From an uncultured Lactococcus sp. (GTDB taxonomy: Bacteria > Bacillota > Bacilli > Lactobacillales > Streptococcaceae), in contig NZ_CAKPUG010000004.1 in assembly GCF_934191625.1 (NCBI RefSeq), positions 1-64,000 on the forward strand: a stretch of 64,000 bases of DNA, read 5' to 3'. Positions 19,603-30,486 of the stretch are shown in pieces. A program made the translations under genes and the position numbers. The notes under the pieces are model-generated. The model saw only the letters and a program-made list of their open reading frames with translations. It was not told the origin of the DNA and did no database searches. Position 1 is the first letter of the stretch; each line of letters begins with the position of its first letter.

Positions 19603-20063
19603 ATGAATTGTCGACATTTTCGCTCAAAAGATTATGCTGAGATTTATGATTTGTTTTATACAACAGTACATACAATCAATGCTGCTGATTATTCTGCAGA
19701 AGAGTTAGAAGCATGGGCGCCATCTGATAAGTCTGATTTTTTTCCGGTAAAACTGCTGGCGGAAAGCTACTGTATAGTAGTAGAAGAAAGCGGAAAAATT
19801 TTAGGTTTTGCTAATGCGACAAGCGAAGATAAATTTGATTGCCTGTATGTTGATAAGGACTCTCAGAAACGGGGTGTAGGTCATCTCCTTGCCAATAAGA
19901 TTGAACAGTATTGTAAGGAGCAGGGAGCAGAAAGAATTAATGTTGATGTTTCCTTAACTGCACGGCCTTTTTTTGAAAACGTGGCTATGAGATTATAGAG
20001 CAACAAATAGTCGTAAGACGCAACCAAAGTTTAAAAAAATATAAAATGCAATTAAAGTTATAA
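19603..20063 (+). pseudogene. GNAT acetyltransferase, frameshifted near its 3' end
   Basis: The open frame from 19603 gives a GNAT-type N-acetyltransferase with DCLYVDKDSQKRGVGHLLANKIE (split acetyl-CoA loop: RGVGHLL). It stops early at 19998 with a tail VAMRL. Adding one G to the GG at 19983-19984 restores VGYEIIEQQIVVRR and continues to a stop at 20061-20063, giving about 153 residues with the family's normal C-terminal strand. So a one-base deletion has removed about 20 residues, unless it is a sequencing error. The start ATG overlaps the thyA stop; an upstream ATG at 19585 lies inside thyA and is not needed. Confidence 0.75.
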
Positions 20064-20079
20064 AAGACGGGAAGGAAAA

Positions 20080-20505
20080 ATGTACGAAAAATTTATCGCA
20101 GAGGCTAATCTAAACCCAGATAACTTCAGTGATGCTTGGGCCTTTGGAAACACTCCTCAAATGGCTGATGAGCTATTAGAACTTGTACTTGAGGGGAAAA
20201 AAAGAGCAACAGCAAGTGCGTTGTCCCAGTATGGGCCAGACGATTTTTTACCTGCTGTAGATGGAAGATATGAGATTTTACTCGATAGCAAAGGAAATCC
20301 ACGTGCCGCGATTCAAACAAGCAAGGTCTATATTACTAAGTTTAATAAGGTTACAGAGGATCATGCCTTTAACGAAGGTGAAGGAGACAGGAGCTTAGCT
20401 TATTGGCGTCAAGTGCATGAAGCTTTTTTCCGAGAGTTAGATTGTTATGCACCGGATATGGATATTGTATGCGAAGAATTTGAAACCCTATACAAAAGTT
20501 CGTAA
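20080..20505 (+). CDS. ASCH-domain protein
   Basis: 141-residue soluble protein of the ASCH (PUA-like beta-barrel) superfamily. The domain core is visible as AWAFGNTPQMADELLELVLEGKKRATASAL (the GKKRATAS element near 45-52), and GDRSLAYWRQVHEAFF follows near 106-121. Family members bind RNA or modified nucleosides, and some are amidohydrolases of N4-acetylcytidine; the role here is unknown. AAGGAAAAA precedes the ATG. The 3' end and stop overlap the presumed PurR sites for purC. Confidence 0.82.
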   Translation: MYEKFIAEANLNPDNFSDAWAFGNTPQMADELLELVLEGKKRATASALSQYGPDDFLPAVDGRYEILLDSKGNPRAAIQTSKVYITKFNKVTEDHAFNEGEGDRSLAYWRQVHEAFFRELDCYAPDMDIVCEEFETLYKSS

Positions 20506-20517
20506 AAAGCGAACGAT
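20495..20517 (+). promoter_or_regulatory. Paired PurBox-like sites for purC
   Basis: AAAAGCGAACGAT (20505-20517) matches the lactococcal PurBox AWWWCCGAACWWT at 11 of 13 positions. The reverse strand of 20495-20507 matches at 11 of 13, so GTTCG and CGAAC form an inverted pair. The forward box centre (20511) lies 64 bases before a TAGAAT -10 at 20575-20580. That places it near -76, where the PRPP-responsive activator PurR binds in L. lactis. Confidence 0.6.
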
Positions 20518-20521
20518 ATTC

Positions 20522-20558
20522 AAAAAAGATATTACTTTCACAAGTAATATCTTTTTTT
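20522..20558 (+). terminator. Terminator after the ASCH gene
   Basis: AAAAAAGATATTACTT pairs with AAGTAATATCTTTTTTT. It lies between the PurBox and the purC -10. Confidence 0.92.
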
Positions 20559-20609
20559 GTACTCTAAATAAGGTTAGAATTAGATTATAAAATAAAGAGG
20601 AGGCATATT

Positions 20610-21326
20610 GTGAGAAAGGGACGCTTACTTTATGAAGGTAAAGCAAAGAAGCTTTATGAAACAGAGGATGAACAGCTGGTTTGGGTAGAATATTGTGATA
20701 ACGCAACAGCTCTAAACGGTAAAAGAAAAGAGGAAATTAAAGGTAAAGGGGCATTGAACAATCAAATCACTTCCTTAATTTTTCAAAAATTGAATGCCGA
20801 ACAAATCCAAACAAGTTTTATTAAAGAACTATCTAAAACCGAACAATTGAACCGGAAAGTAGAGATAATTCCTCTGGAAGTGGTCTTGAGAAATCATGTT
20901 GCTGGCTCTTTTGCGAAGCGATTTGGATTGGAAGAAGGGGAAGTTCTTTCTCAACCAATTATTGAATTTTATTATAAATCTGATGCACTGGATGATCCTT
21001 TTATCAATGATGCTCATGTCTATTTTCTTGGTCTTGCACAACCAGAAGAATTAGAATTCATCAAGTCAGAAACACTGAAAATCAATACGCTTCTCCAAAA
21101 AATATGGACAAAAATTGGTTTGAGACTCGTTGATTTCAAGCTTGAGTTTGGACGTACAACTGATGGTGAAATTATCTTGGCAGATGAAATCTCACCAGAT
21201 ACTTGTCGTCTTTGGGATGCTGAGGGGAACCATTTAGATAAAGATGTTTTCCGTCGTAATATTGGCGACTTAATTGAAGTATATAGTCGCGTACTCACAG
21301 CCCTTCAAGAAGAAAAAGAACTCTAA
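20610..21326 (+). CDS. purC: SAICAR synthetase
   Basis: 238-residue phosphoribosylaminoimidazole-succinocarboxamide synthase: ATP-dependent joining of aspartate to CAIR, step 8 of purine synthesis. Family motifs are [17 protein letters not shown] (near 90-106) and [11 protein letters not shown] near 172-182. The start is GTG at 20610, with AGAGGAGG at 20596-20603; no ATG is available. First gene of the eight-gene pur cluster, with PurBox-type activation sites upstream. Confidence 0.97.
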   Translation: MRKGRLLYEGKAKKLYETEDEQLVWVEYCDNATALNGKRKEEIKGKGALNNQITSLIFQKLNAEQIQTSFIKELSKTEQLNRKVEIIPLEVVLRNHVAGSFAKRFGLEEGEVLSQPIIEFYYKSDALDDPFINDAHVYFLGLAQPEELEFIKSETLKINTLLQKIWTKIGLRLVDFKLEFGRTTDGEIILADEISPDTCRLWDAEGNHLDKDVFRRNIGDLIEVYSRVLTALQEEKEL

Positions 21327-21380
21327 TATTGAATACCGCAAACGTAAAGAAAATAAAAGAAAGTGAATGAGAAAGAGAAA

Positions 21381-21623
21381 ATGAGCAAAGTAGAAGTTTA
21401 CGTAACCTATAAAAAATCAATTTTGGATCCTCAAGGACAGGCTATCAAAGCAGCAACTCAAAAGCTAGGTTATGCTGAGATTCAAGATATTCGTGTCGGA
21501 AAATACTTTGAAATTGAAGTTGAAGGTGATTCGCAAGTGGCTCTGGAAAAAGTAGAAGAGATCGCTGAAAAATTATTAGCAAATCCAAACATGGAAACTT
21601 ATAAGGTTGAGGTGGTAGATTGA
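21381..21623 (+). CDS. purS: FGAM synthase subunit PurS
   Basis: 80-residue small subunit that bridges PurQ and PurL and channels ammonia in phosphoribosylformylglycinamidine synthase. The ATG at 21381 gives the typical N terminus [19 protein letters not shown]. The frame is open upstream to a GTG at 21363 but has no better ribosome-binding site there. Its TGA shares its last base with the purQ ATG. Confidence 0.93.
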   Translation: MSKVEVYVTYKKSILDPQGQAIKAATQKLGYAEIQDIRVGKYFEIEVEGDSQVALEKVEEIAEKLLANPNMETYKVEVVD

Positions 21624-22303
21624 TGAGATTTGCAGTTATTCAATTTCCTGGGTCAAATTGTGATTTTGATCTTCTTTGGGCGATTCGTGATGTGATGCAA
21701 GCTGAAGCGGAATTTGTCTGGCATGAGGAAAAGTCTCTTGTAGGCTTTGATGGTGTGTTGATTCCTGGAGGTTTCAGTTATGGGGATTACTTACGTTGTG
21801 GAGCTATTGCTTCCTTTTCTAATGTTATGCCTGAAATTAAACGTTTGGCAGCAGAGGGGAAACCTGTCTTTGGCACCTGCAACGGGTTCCAAATCCTTAT
21901 CGAAGCGGGCCTTTTACCAGGTGCTTTGATTCAAAATGACAGCTTAAAGTTTGTTTCAAAGTGGCAAAACTTAAAAGTAAATAACAAGACAAAGTTTACA
22001 ACTGTATTTTCTGAAGATGAAGTGATTAGCTTGCCCATCGCGCATGGAGAAGGTAAATATATTGCGGATGAACAAACTTTGTCAGATTTAAAAGAAAACG
22101 GACAAATCGTTTTCACTTATGCAAATGGAAACCCTAATGGTTCAGCTTTAGATATTGCTGGAATCTGTAATAAAGAGGGTAATGTTTTAGGAATGATGCC
22201 CCATCCAGAACGCGCTGTAGAATCCCTACTGGGTGGAAATGATGGTAAAAAAATGTTTGCCAGTATCTTGAAAAATTTTGTAGAAGAAGGAGCGCCACAA
22301 TGA
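21623..22303 (+). CDS. purQ: FGAM synthase glutaminase subunit PurQ
   Basis: 226-residue class I glutamine amidotransferase that supplies ammonia to PurL. Nucleophile cysteine in [10 protein letters not shown] (near 87), catalytic histidine and glutamate in MMPHPERA near 198-205. The start ATG at 21623 overlaps the purS TGA, and its own TGA overlaps the purL ATG by four bases, so translation of S, Q and L is coupled. Normal length. Confidence 0.96.
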   Translation: MRFAVIQFPGSNCDFDLLWAIRDVMQAEAEFVWHEEKSLVGFDGVLIPGGFSYGDYLRCGAIASFSNVMPEIKRLAAEGKPVFGTCNGFQILIEAGLLPGALIQNDSLKFVSKWQNLKVNNKTKFTTVFSEDEVISLPIAHGEGKYIADEQTLSDLKENGQIVFTYANGNPNGSALDIAGICNKEGNVLGMMPHPERAVESLLGGNDGKKMFASILKNFVEEGAPQ

Positions 22304-24516
22304 GCGGTGAAATGAGTCCAGAACAAATCCAAATATCAAAAATTTATCGTGAATGGGGCTTGACTGATGAAGAATACTCTAAAATTAAAAATGAGATTCT
22401 TGGGGGGCGCTTGCCTAACTTTACAGAAACCGGCATGTATGCCGTGATGTGGTCAGAGCATTGCTGCTATAAAAATTCAAAACCTGTCTTGAAAAAATTT
22501 CCAACAGAAGGTCCACAAGTACTTATGGGACCAGGTGAAGGTGCAGGAGTCGTTGATATTGGCGACGATTGGGCAGTTGTTTTCAAGGCAGAGTCACACA
22601 ATCACCCAAGCTATGTCGAGCCATATGAGGGTGCTGCAACAGGATCTGGTGGAATTATCCGTGATATCTTTTCGATGGGCGCGCGCCCAGTTGCTCTTTT
22701 AGACAGTCTTCGTTTTGGACAGATTGATAATGCTAAAACGCGTCATATTGTTGAGCGTGTCACGGCAGGAATAGCAGGATATGGAAACTGTATTGGGATT
22801 CCTACAGTCGGTGGAGAAGTAGCTTTTGACGAATCGTATGCGGGAAACCCTTTAGTTAATGTGATGTGTGTGGGCTTAATTGAGCATAAACACATTCAAA
22901 AAGGGCAAGCCAAAGGTGTAGGCAATACAATTATGTATGTTGGAGCGAAAACAGGACGTGATGGCATTCATGGTGCTTCTTTTGCCTCTCAGGAGTTTGG
23001 TTCAGGCTCTGAAACGCAACGTTCTGCCGTGCAAGTGGGAGATCCATTTATGGAAAAACTTTTGCTAGAAGCTTGCCTCGAGGTGATTCATAATCATTCC
23101 GATATTCTTATAGGCATTCAAGATATGGGTGCTGCTGGACTAGTCTCTTCAACTTCCGAAATGGCTTCAAAGGCTGGTTCAGGTTTGAAACTTAATTTAG
23201 ATTTAGTGCCACAACGTGAGACAAATATGACACCCTACGAAATGATGCTTTCAGAATCGCAAGAGCGAATGGTGCTTTGTATTAAAAAAGGGCATGAAGG
23301 TGAAATCGTGGAGCTCTTTAAAAAGTACGAGCTTGATGCGGTAAATATTGGTGAAGTCACTGACGATGGTATGTACACATTGTTCCATCAAGGTGAAAAG
23401 GTTGCCGAAATACCAGTAGATTCTTTAGCTGAGGATGCTCCAGTTTATCATCGTGAAATGAAAGAACCTACACGTATTGCTGAATTTGTAAAAGCTGAAA
23501 AATTTATACCTGAAATTGCTAACGCAACAGAGGTTCTCAAAGATCTCCTTAGTCAACCAACAATTGCGAGCAAGCGTAGTATTTATGAAACTTACGATAG
23601 TCGTGTAATGACAAATACGGTCGTTGCACCAGGATCTGATGCAGCAGTTATTCGCCTCCGCCATTCCAATAAAGCTTTAGCAATGACAACAGACTGTAAT
23701 GCGCGCTATCTCTACCTTAATCCCGAGATTGGTGGACAAATAGCTGTCGCAGAAGCAGCAAGAAATATCATTGCTTCAGGCGGGAAACCCTTAGCTATTA
23801 CTGATTGTCTTAATTTTGGCAATCCAGAAAAGCCGGAGCAATTTTATGAGTTAAGTAAAGCTTGTGACGGTATTTCGGAATCTTGCCGAGTACTATCTAC
23901 TCCGGTTATCTCTGGTAATGTCTCCCTCTATAACGAAACGAATGGACAAGCTATCTTACCGACACCAATGATTGGGATGGTTGGCTTAATTGAAGATGTG
24001 GCACATATTACGACACAGGATTTTAAGGAAACAGGCGACTTAATTTATATTGTTGGGGAGACAGCCGACGATTTCTCAGGTTCTGAAATTCAAAAAATGA
24101 TGACAGGCAATATTTCAGGTACGCTAAACTTTGACCTGCAAGCAGAAAAAGAAAATCATACACATGTATTGAAAGCAATCCAAGCCGGCCTCGTTAAATC
24201 AGCGCATGATTTATCTGAAGGTGGTTTAGCTGTTGCTCTTGTCGAGTCGGCTTTTGCGAATAATAAAGGAATTTCGGTTCATTTTGATGGCAAAGTATCA
24301 CAACTTTTCTCTGAAAGTCAAGGTCGCTTTATCCTCTCAGTTCGCCCTGAAGATGAAAAGATTTTTGAAGAACTCATGGCAGGAAAGGCGAGCAAGCTAG
24401 GGAAGGTTACAGAAAAGCCAGAAATTAAAATTTCAGCAAAAGATGGCGAGATTTCCCTCTCTACTGAGGAAGCAAAAGCGATTTATGAAGGAGCGATTCC
24501 ATGCCTTATGAAGTAA
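22300..24516 (+). CDS. purL: FGAM synthase large subunit PurL
   Basis: 738-residue synthetase subunit of the small (three-protein) type that needs PurS and PurQ. It converts FGAR plus ATP and ammonia to FGAM. Motifs include [13 protein letters not shown] near 50-62, KAESHNHPS near 97-105 and [21 protein letters not shown] near 268-288. AAGGAG precedes the ATG. It overlaps purF by 16 bases. Confidence 0.97.
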   Translation: MSGEMSPEQIQISKIYREWGLTDEEYSKIKNEILGGRLPNFTETGMYAVMWSEHCCYKNSKPVLKKFPTEGPQVLMGPGEGAGVVDIGDDWAVVFKAESHNHPSYVEPYEGAATGSGGIIRDIFSMGARPVALLDSLRFGQIDNAKTRHIVERVTAGIAGYGNCIGIPTVGGEVAFDESYAGNPLVNVMCVGLIEHKHIQKGQAKGVGNTIMYVGAKTGRDGIHGASFASQEFGSGSETQRSAVQVGDPFMEKLLLEACLEVIHNHSDILIGIQDMGAAGLVSSTSEMASKAGSGLKLNLDLVPQRETNMTPYEMMLSESQERMVLCIKKGHEGEIVELFKKYELDAVNIGEVTDDGMYTLFHQGEKVAEIPVDSLAEDAPVYHREMKEPTRIAEFVKAEKFIPEIANATEVLKDLLSQPTIASKRSIYETYDSRVMTNTVVAPGSDAAVIRLRHSNKALAMTTDCNARYLYLNPEIGGQIAVAEAARNIIASGGKPLAITDCLNFGNPEKPEQFYELSKACDGISESCRVLSTPVISGNVSLYNETNGQAILPTPMIGMVGLIEDVAHITTQDFKETGDLIYIVGETADDFSGSEIQKMMTGNISGTLNFDLQAEKENHTHVLKAIQAGLVKSAHDLSEGGLAVALVESAFANNKGISVHFDGKVSQLFSESQGRFILSVRPEDEKIFEELMAGKASKLGKVTEKPEIKISAKDGEISLSTEEAKAIYEGAIPCLMK

Positions 24517-25916
24517 AGTCCTTGAACGAAGAATGTGGCGTTTTTGGCATCTGGGGACATCCTGAAGCTGCACAACTGACTTATTTTGGTCTTCATGCTT
24601 TACAACACAGAGGGCAAGAAGGTGCTGGTATCCTGTCAAATGACCATGGCCAACTTCAGCGACATCGTGATCTAGGCTTAGTAACAGAAGTATTTCGTGA
24701 CGAAAAAGACTTGAAAAAATTGTCAGGAAAAGCAGCAATGGGGCACGTGCGCTATGCAACAGCTGGCTCAGCAGAATTAAACAACATTCAACCTTTTCAC
24801 TTTAAATTTCAAGATACGCAGCTTGGTCTAGCTCACAACGGTAACTTGACCAATGCCATATCGCTACGTCGTGAGTTAGAAGCACAAGGTGCTATCTTTT
24901 CTTCGAGTTCAGATACGGAAATTTTGGTGCATCTGATTCGACGTAGCCACCACCCTGAATTTATGGGAAAGGTAAAGGAAGCTTTGAATACCGTTAAAGG
25001 TGGTTTTGCTTATTTGTTGATGACAGAAGACTCTATGATTGCAGCTCTCGATCCCAATGGCTTCCGACCTTTATCTATAGGGAAAATGGCTAACGGAGCG
25101 CTTGTTGTAGCCAGTGAAACCTGTGCCTTTGATGTTATAGGTGCGGAGTTTGTTCAGGAGGTTAAACCTGGTCAGATTATCCAAATAAATGATCAAGGCT
25201 TACATGTTGAGCAGTTTACAGATAAGACCAATACCCAAATCTGTTCAATGGAGTATATTTACTTTGCACGACCGGACAGTGTTATTGCAGGTGTCAACGT
25301 CCATACAGCACGTAAACAATCAGGACGTATCCTAGCACGTGAGGCGCAAGTAGATGCAGATATTGTTATTGGAGTGCCTAACTCGTCGCTCTCTGCAGCA
25401 TCAGGGTATGCGGAAGAATCTGGCTTGCCTTACGAAATGGGCCTGATTAAAAATCAATATGTTGCCCGTACATTTATTCAGCCTACACAAGAATTAAGAG
25501 AACAGGGTGTACGGATGAAACTCTCGGCTGTTTCGAGTGTAGTCGAAGGGAAAAAAGTTATTATGGTGGACGATTCTATTGTGCGAGGAACGACGAGCAG
25601 AAGAATTGTACGTTTACTTAAAGATGCTGGCGCTGCGGAAGTACACGTTGTAATTGCGAGCCCACCACTTGCTTATCCATGCTTTTATGGTATTGATATC
25701 CAAAAGCGAGAAGAGTTGATTGCAGCTGAGCACTCTGTTGACGAAATTTGCCAAATTATTGAAGCAGATAGTCTAACTTTTCTAAGTCAAGAAGGGCTAG
25801 TTGAAGCTATTGGACACGATAATATCTGTCTGTCTTACTTTGACGGTATATATCCGACGCCACTTTACGACTATGAAGAAAATTACCTGAAATCTTTAGG
25901 AGGAAAAAATGTCTAA
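24501..25916 (+). CDS. purF: Amidophosphoribosyltransferase
   Basis: First committed enzyme of purine synthesis: PRPP plus glutamine to phosphoribosylamine. 471 residues with an N-terminal Ntn glutaminase domain. An 11-residue propeptide ([11 protein letters not shown]) precedes the nucleophile Cys12 of CGVFGIWGH. The C-terminal phosphoribosyltransferase domain has the PRPP loop [13 protein letters not shown] near 352-364. Nucleotide feedback is known for the family. It overlaps purL by 16 and purM by 8 bases. Confidence 0.97.
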   Translation: MPYEVKSLNEECGVFGIWGHPEAAQLTYFGLHALQHRGQEGAGILSNDHGQLQRHRDLGLVTEVFRDEKDLKKLSGKAAMGHVRYATAGSAELNNIQPFHFKFQDTQLGLAHNGNLTNAISLRRELEAQGAIFSSSSDTEILVHLIRRSHHPEFMGKVKEALNTVKGGFAYLLMTEDSMIAALDPNGFRPLSIGKMANGALVVASETCAFDVIGAEFVQEVKPGQIIQINDQGLHVEQFTDKTNTQICSMEYIYFARPDSVIAGVNVHTARKQSGRILAREAQVDADIVIGVPNSSLSAASGYAEESGLPYEMGLIKNQYVARTFIQPTQELREQGVRMKLSAVSSVVEGKKVIMVDDSIVRGTTSRRIVRLLKDAGAAEVHVVIASPPLAYPCFYGIDIQKREELIAAEHSVDEICQIIEADSLTFLSQEGLVEAIGHDNICLSYFDGIYPTPLYDYEENYLKSLGGKNV

Positions 25917-26922
25917 AAATGCTTATGCAAAGGCCGGTGTTGATGTTGAAGCAGGTTACCAAGTTGTGGACCGTATAAAAAAACACGCCGAAAAAACGAA
26001 GAGGCTAGGTGTGCTTGGTGGACTTGGTGGATTTGGGGCAGCTTTTGATCTCTCAAGTCTTGATGTTAAGGAGCCTGTGCTTATCTCGGGAACTGACGGA
26101 GTAGGTACAAAGCTAATGTTGGCTATCGAAGCAGATAAACATGACACGATAGGAATTGATTGTGTAGCTATGTGTGTCAATGACATAATAGCAGCAGGAG
26201 CTGAACCTCTCTACTTTCTCGATTATATTGCTACCGGGAGAAATCATCCGGAAAAGCTCGAAAAAGTGGTGGCAGGTGTGGCCCAAGGATGCTTACTGTC
26301 AGGAGCAGCCTTGATTGGTGGCGAAACAGCAGAGATGCCAGATATGTATGAACCAGATGATTATGACCTTGCAGGTTTTGCTGTCGGTATTGCCGAAAAG
26401 TCAGCTCTTATTGATGGCTCAAAGAATGTTGAAGTAGGAGATATCTTATTAGGTCTTCCATCTTCTGGAATTCATTCGAATGGTTACTCACTCGTTCGGA
26501 AAATCTTTAAAGATTTCGATAAACAAGAAATTCTTCCTGAACTGGAACGTCCACTGGGAGAAGAGTTGCTTGAACCCACTCATATTTATGTTCAAGAGCT
26601 CTTACCACTCATAAAGGACAGCATGATTAAAGGGATATCGCACATTACTGGAGGCGGTTTTTACGAAAATCTTCCGCGTATGTTTGCTGATCATTTAACA
26701 GCAGAAATCATGGAAGGTAGCTGGGAGATATTGCCTATTTTCCAAGCGTTGGAGAAATACGGACAAGTTCCTCATGACGAAATGTTCCAAATTTTCAATA
26801 TGGGAATTGGCATGGTCCTCGCGGTCGCCCCGGAAAAGGTTGAAGAAGTGAAGCAAAAAGTAAAATGCTTTGAAATCGGTAAGATTACGCCTCGTGTGAA
26901 CCAAGCGGTAATTATAAAATGA
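25909..26922 (+). CDS. purM: AIR synthetase
   Basis: 337-residue phosphoribosylformylglycinamidine cyclo-ligase that closes the imidazole ring of AIR. Signatures are GGFGAAFDL near 41-49, [14 protein letters not shown] near 59-72 and [11 protein letters not shown] near 138-148. AGGAGG precedes the ATG inside the purF end. Its TGA overlaps the purN start (ATGA). Confidence 0.97.
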   Translation: MSKNAYAKAGVDVEAGYQVVDRIKKHAEKTKRLGVLGGLGGFGAAFDLSSLDVKEPVLISGTDGVGTKLMLAIEADKHDTIGIDCVAMCVNDIIAAGAEPLYFLDYIATGRNHPEKLEKVVAGVAQGCLLSGAALIGGETAEMPDMYEPDDYDLAGFAVGIAEKSALIDGSKNVEVGDILLGLPSSGIHSNGYSLVRKIFKDFDKQEILPELERPLGEELLEPTHIYVQELLPLIKDSMIKGISHITGGGFYENLPRMFADHLTAEIMEGSWEILPIFQALEKYGQVPHDEMFQIFNMGIGMVLAVAPEKVEEVKQKVKCFEIGKITPRVNQAVIIK

Positions 26923-27461
26923 GGATTGCCGTTTTTGCCTCTGGATCAGGTTCCAATTTTGAAGCCCTAGCTCAAGCCTTTCCTACTGAAATTCAGCTCT
27001 TATTCGCGGATAAATCTGAGGCTTATGTTCTACAAAGAGCTCAGCAGCTCAATGTACCTGCCGTCAGCTTTACGTTAAAATCTTTTACTGATAAGCAGAG
27101 TTATGAAGAAGCCTTAGTTGCTTTGCTCCATGAATATCAGATTGATTTAGTTTGTCTTGCTGGTTATATGAAAATTGTTGGTCCCACACTTTTGCAAGCT
27201 TATGAAGGAAGGATTATTAATATCCATCCATCATATTTGCCAGCTTTTGCTGGATCAGCTCATGCTTTAGAAGAATCCTGGCAGGCTCAAGAAGGTTTAG
27301 GCATTACAGTTCATTGGGTGGATTCCGGGGTTGATACAGGAGAAATTTTAGCTCAGCAGGAGCTTGATTATCTTCCAGAACTCAATAAGTACGAACAAAA
27401 ACTACATCAAGCAGAGCATGAATTGTATATAAAAGTAGTGCAAGAGCTTATCAAAAAATAG
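26919..27461 (+). CDS. purN: GAR transformylase
   Basis: 180-residue folate-dependent phosphoribosylglycinamide formyltransferase. Substrate loop [11 protein letters not shown] (7-17), catalytic Asn/His in [14 protein letters not shown] near 104-117, and the catalytic aspartate in [12 protein letters not shown] near 138-149. Four-base overlap with purM; purH follows after 39 bases with its own AGAAAAGGAA site. Confidence 0.96.
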   Translation: MRIAVFASGSGSNFEALAQAFPTEIQLLFADKSEAYVLQRAQQLNVPAVSFTLKSFTDKQSYEEALVALLHEYQIDLVCLAGYMKIVGPTLLQAYEGRIINIHPSYLPAFAGSAHALEESWQAQEGLGITVHWVDSGVDTGEILAQQELDYLPELNKYEQKLHQAEHELYIKVVQELIKK

Positions 27462-27500
27462 TAACAGCTATTATAAATTTAGAAGAGAAAAGGAATATAA

Positions 27501-29051
27501 ATGACTAAACGTGCGCTTATCAGTGTGTCGGATAAAAACGGAATTATTGAATTAGCTGAGTCTTTAAATAAACTTGACTTTGAAATAATCTCGACTGGTG
27601 GAACAAAAAATACCTTGGACGAAGCGGGTATTGCAACTTTAGGGATTGAAGAAGTGACGCATTTCCCAGAAATGTTGGATGGTCGTGTAAAAACATTGCA
27701 TCCAATGATTCATGGTGGACTGTTGGCCCGACGTGACATGGACAGCCATTTAGCTGCCCTGGAAGAGCACAATATTACACCCATTGATTTGGTTGTTGTT
27801 AACCTTTACCCCTTCAAAGAGACTCTCTTATCAGGAGCTGATCATCAAACAATTGTTGAAAATATTGATATTGGTGGTCCATCGATGTTACGTTCTGCAG
27901 CTAAGAATCATGCAGATGTTACTGTTCTTGTTGATCCAACAGATTATGCTGCAGTTCTCGAAGAATTCGAAAAAGCTGGTGAAACTAGCTTAGAACTTCG
28001 TCAACGCTTGGCTGCCAAGGTGTTTCGACATACTGCTGCTTATGATGCACTCATTGCACAATACTTAACAGAAAAGTTTTCTGAACAAGAGGAAAAACCT
28101 GAAAAACTGACACTGACCTATGATTTAAAACAAGGTATGCGTTATGGTGAAAACCCACAACAAAATGCAGATTTTTATGAAAATGCACTTCCCACTGCTT
28201 ATTCAATAAGTCAAAGTGTGCAATTACATGGTAAGGAATTATCGTACAACAATGTGCGTGATGCAGACGCAGCCTTGCAAATTGCGCGTGATTTTACGGA
28301 GAAATCGACTGTTGTGGCGTTGAAGCATATGAACCCTTGCGGCATTGGTCAAGCGGAAACGATTGAGCAAGCTTGGGATTACGCTTACGAAGCCGATCCA
28401 GTCTCTATCTTTGGAGGAATTGTCGTTTTAAATCGCCCAGTCGACCAAAAAACAGCTGATAAAATGAGCAAAATATTTTTGGAAATCATTATTGCACCAG
28501 CATTTTCTGATGAAGCTTTGGCAATTTTGACGAAAAAGAAAAATATCCGTTTGCTTACGCTTGATTTTGAACAAATCGCAGCATCAGAAAAAGAAGCGAT
28601 GATTACTGGAGTACTTGGCGGAGTTTTGGTACAAGAGCAAGATATTGTTAATGAACAATCAGAAAGTTGGACCGTAGCAACGCAAGCCCAACCAGACTCA
28701 AAACAATGGGAGGCGCTAAAATTTGCATGGAAAGCGGTCAAATATGTGAAGTCCAACGGTATCATTGTCACAAATGAACATCAAACACTCGGCGTGGGAC
28801 CTGGCCAAACCAACCGTGTAGCTTCGGTGAAAATAGCCATTGAAGCAGCGCAGGATAAAGGATTAGACCATGCTGTTCTTGCTTCTGATGCCTTCTTCCC
28901 CTTTGCAGATAATATTGATGAGATTGCCAAATCTGGTATCAAAGCAATTGTCCAACCGGGTGGTTCTGTTCGTGATCAAGAAGTCATTGAAGCATGCGAC
29001 AAGTACGGTATTACAATGGTCTTCACTGATGTGAGACACTTCCGTCACTGA
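27501..29051 (+). CDS. purH: Bifunctional AICAR transformylase / IMP cyclohydrolase
   Basis: 516-residue enzyme for the last two steps to IMP. The N-terminal MGS-like cyclohydrolase domain (1-200) begins [12 protein letters not shown] and includes STGGT and GRVKTLHP. The C-terminal transformylase domain contains [11 protein letters not shown] near 274-284 and the GQTNR...ASDAFFPF stretch near 433-470. Last gene of the first pur block, closed by a long hairpin terminator. Confidence 0.97.
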   Translation: MTKRALISVSDKNGIIELAESLNKLDFEIISTGGTKNTLDEAGIATLGIEEVTHFPEMLDGRVKTLHPMIHGGLLARRDMDSHLAALEEHNITPIDLVVVNLYPFKETLLSGADHQTIVENIDIGGPSMLRSAAKNHADVTVLVDPTDYAAVLEEFEKAGETSLELRQRLAAKVFRHTAAYDALIAQYLTEKFSEQEEKPEKLTLTYDLKQGMRYGENPQQNADFYENALPTAYSISQSVQLHGKELSYNNVRDADAALQIARDFTEKSTVVALKHMNPCGIGQAETIEQAWDYAYEADPVSIFGGIVVLNRPVDQKTADKMSKIFLEIIIAPAFSDEALAILTKKKNIRLLTLDFEQIAASEKEAMITGVLGGVLVQEQDIVNEQSESWTVATQAQPDSKQWEALKFAWKAVKYVKSNGIIVTNEHQTLGVGPGQTNRVASVKIAIEAAQDKGLDHAVLASDAFFPFADNIDEIAKSGIKAIVQPGGSVRDQEVIEACDKYGITMVFTDVRHFRH

Positions 29052-29052
29052 T

Positions 29053-29096
29053 AAAAAGCGAAAAACTCTATCTAAGATAGGGTTTTTTCGCTTTTT
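29053..29096. terminator. Terminator between convergent purH and treR
   Basis: AAAAAGCGAAAAACTCTATC pairs with GATAGGGTTTTTTCGCTTTTT, about 20 base pairs. It can serve both directions. Confidence 0.9.
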
Positions 29097-29142
29097 ATCT
29101 TTAAGTAAAGTTAAAATCTTTGGAGAAGAATCAGTTGTTTGA

Positions 29143-29859
29143 TCAATGTTTTTGCCGTCTCGAAAACTCAGTGAAACGGAACTTATCCACCTGATGTCGG
29201 CTTTCCGTATATTGAAAAACATTATTATTGGCGAGGTAAACATGACTCCGCACACTTACGACATGACGATCTTTGGGGTTCAAATCAAGGTATGTTTTAT
29301 CTTCATCATTGACAAAATCAATTGTAATTTCCTTTTGGGCATATGAGATATCAAGATGAACTTGATCTTCAAGATAAGCATAAAGAGAAGATTTCACTTT
29401 TTCTCTGCTCATATCAGGTGCTGCAGAAGCTAAAATATAATCGCGGTCTAGGATAACAAATTGTTCATCAATATTACGTCGACGGAGGATATGAAAAGCT
29501 TGAGTGCCTTCTTCAAAAAAAGAAAGTTCTGAGAGTTCTTTATCTACAGTTATTTTTTCAAAAATTAATATTTCTGTAGTTGAGCTGAAGTTTAAAGAAT
29601 CTTTGAGTTCTTTGAAAGAAGTTAAACCTGAGATGGGAAACATCAGTCTCTCTCTGGGGATGACAATAGAACCAAAACCATGACGGCGTTGAATAATCCC
29701 ATTTTCTTCCAATATTTTTAGTGCTTGTCTTACCGTTGCCCGGCTTGTTTGATAGAGCACTGTAAGCTGGTTTTCACTGGGCAAGAGCTCATTTTCGGGA
29801 TATCTTCCTTCATGAATTTTTTTCTCCAAATCCCGAAGAATAATTTCGTACTTTTTCAT
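29143..29859 (-). CDS. treR: Trehalose operon repressor, GntR/HutC family
   Basis: 238-residue regulator. The N-terminal winged helix (1-70) contains LLPSENQLTVLYQTSRATVRQALKILEENG; the C-terminal UTRA ligand domain (about 90-235) is expected to bind trehalose-6-phosphate. It is divergent from the PTS genes, and the palindrome AACTTGTACGTACAAGTT lies between, at the PTS promoter. Identification as TreR rests on this context and the match of overall sequence to TreR proteins. Confidence 0.87.
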   Translation of the reverse strand: MKKYEIILRDLEKKIHEGRYPENELLPSENQLTVLYQTSRATVRQALKILEENGIIQRRHGFGSIVIPRERLMFPISGLTSFKELKDSLNFSSTTEILIFEKITVDKELSELSFFEEGTQAFHILRRRNIDEQFVILDRDYILASAAPDMSREKVKSSLYAYLEDQVHLDISYAQKEITIDFVNDEDKTYLDLNPKDRHVVSVRSHVYLANNNVFQYTESRHQVDKFRFTEFSRRQKH

Positions 29860-29913
29860 AACCTAAGTGTAACAAAAAAGCACTTTAAGTTAAAGTGAAA
29901 ATATAACCGCTTG

Positions 29914-29929
29914 CAAAACCGCTTTCATT
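29914..29929 (+). promoter_or_regulatory. cre-like site before the trehalose PTS promoter
   Basis: CAAAACCGCTTTCA matches the core TGNAANCGNTNNCA with two mismatches at its left end. It lies just upstream of the TATTAT -10 at 29934-29939. CcpA control is plausible but not strong on sequence alone. Confidence 0.35.
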
Positions 29930-29940
29930 TTGCTATTATA

Positions 29941-29958
29941 AACTTGTACGTACAAGTT
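29941..29958. promoter_or_regulatory. TreR operator
   Basis: AACTTGTACGTACAAGTT is a perfect 18-base palindrome directly after the TATTAT -10, so it covers the probable transcription start of the PTS genes. This is the usual place and style for a GntR/TreR repressor site. Confidence 0.75.
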
Positions 29959-29988
29959 GCAATTTGTTTTTATTAAAGGAGAATAAAA

Positions 29989-30474
29989 ATGTTTGGTTTT
30001 GGAAAGAAAAAAAGTGTGAGTGAGGACAACAACCTTTATGCACCTTTAGCGGGTACAGTTATTGATTTAGAAAAGGTTTCCGACCCTGTATTTGCCAAAA
30101 AAGTTATGGGGGATGGTTATGCTATTGAACCCACGAGTAATGATATTGTCAGTCCAGTAGCAGGAGAAGTTAGTTTAGTACAAGGACATGCTATCGGCTT
30201 CACGCGAGCAGATGGTTTAGAAGTGTTGCTTCATCTAGGAATTGATACAGTAAGTTTAAATGGACAACCTTTTCAGATTAGGGTTAAGGTGGGCGATAGG
30301 GTCGACGGCGGCGATGCTCTGGGGCAAGTAAATTGGAAAGAAGTGGAAGCAGCGGGTTTACCACTTACGAGTATGGTTTTAATTACAAATACAAATGAAA
30401 AGCTCGATAGTCTTATCGTAAAAAAAGGAATTACTCAAGCAGGTGATATGTTGGGCCAAGCAACTGCAAAATAA
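29989..30474 (+). CDS. PTS EIIA component (glucose/trehalose type)
   Basis: 161-residue cytoplasmic phosphocarrier of the Crr/EIIA-Glc family. The active His82 lies in LLHLGIDTV and the second conserved His67 in QGHAIG. It is a separate gene directly before the EIIBC transporter, 12 bases away, so it probably serves trehalose uptake. In many firmicutes this domain is fused to the transporter or supplied from another locus. Confidence 0.88.
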   Translation: MFGFGKKKSVSEDNNLYAPLAGTVIDLEKVSDPVFAKKVMGDGYAIEPTSNDIVSPVAGEVSLVQGHAIGFTRADGLEVLLHLGIDTVSLNGQPFQIRVKVGDRVDGGDALGQVNWKEVEAAGLPLTSMVLITNTNEKLDSLIVKKGITQAGDMLGQATAK

Positions 30475-30486
30475 AAAGGAGAAAAC

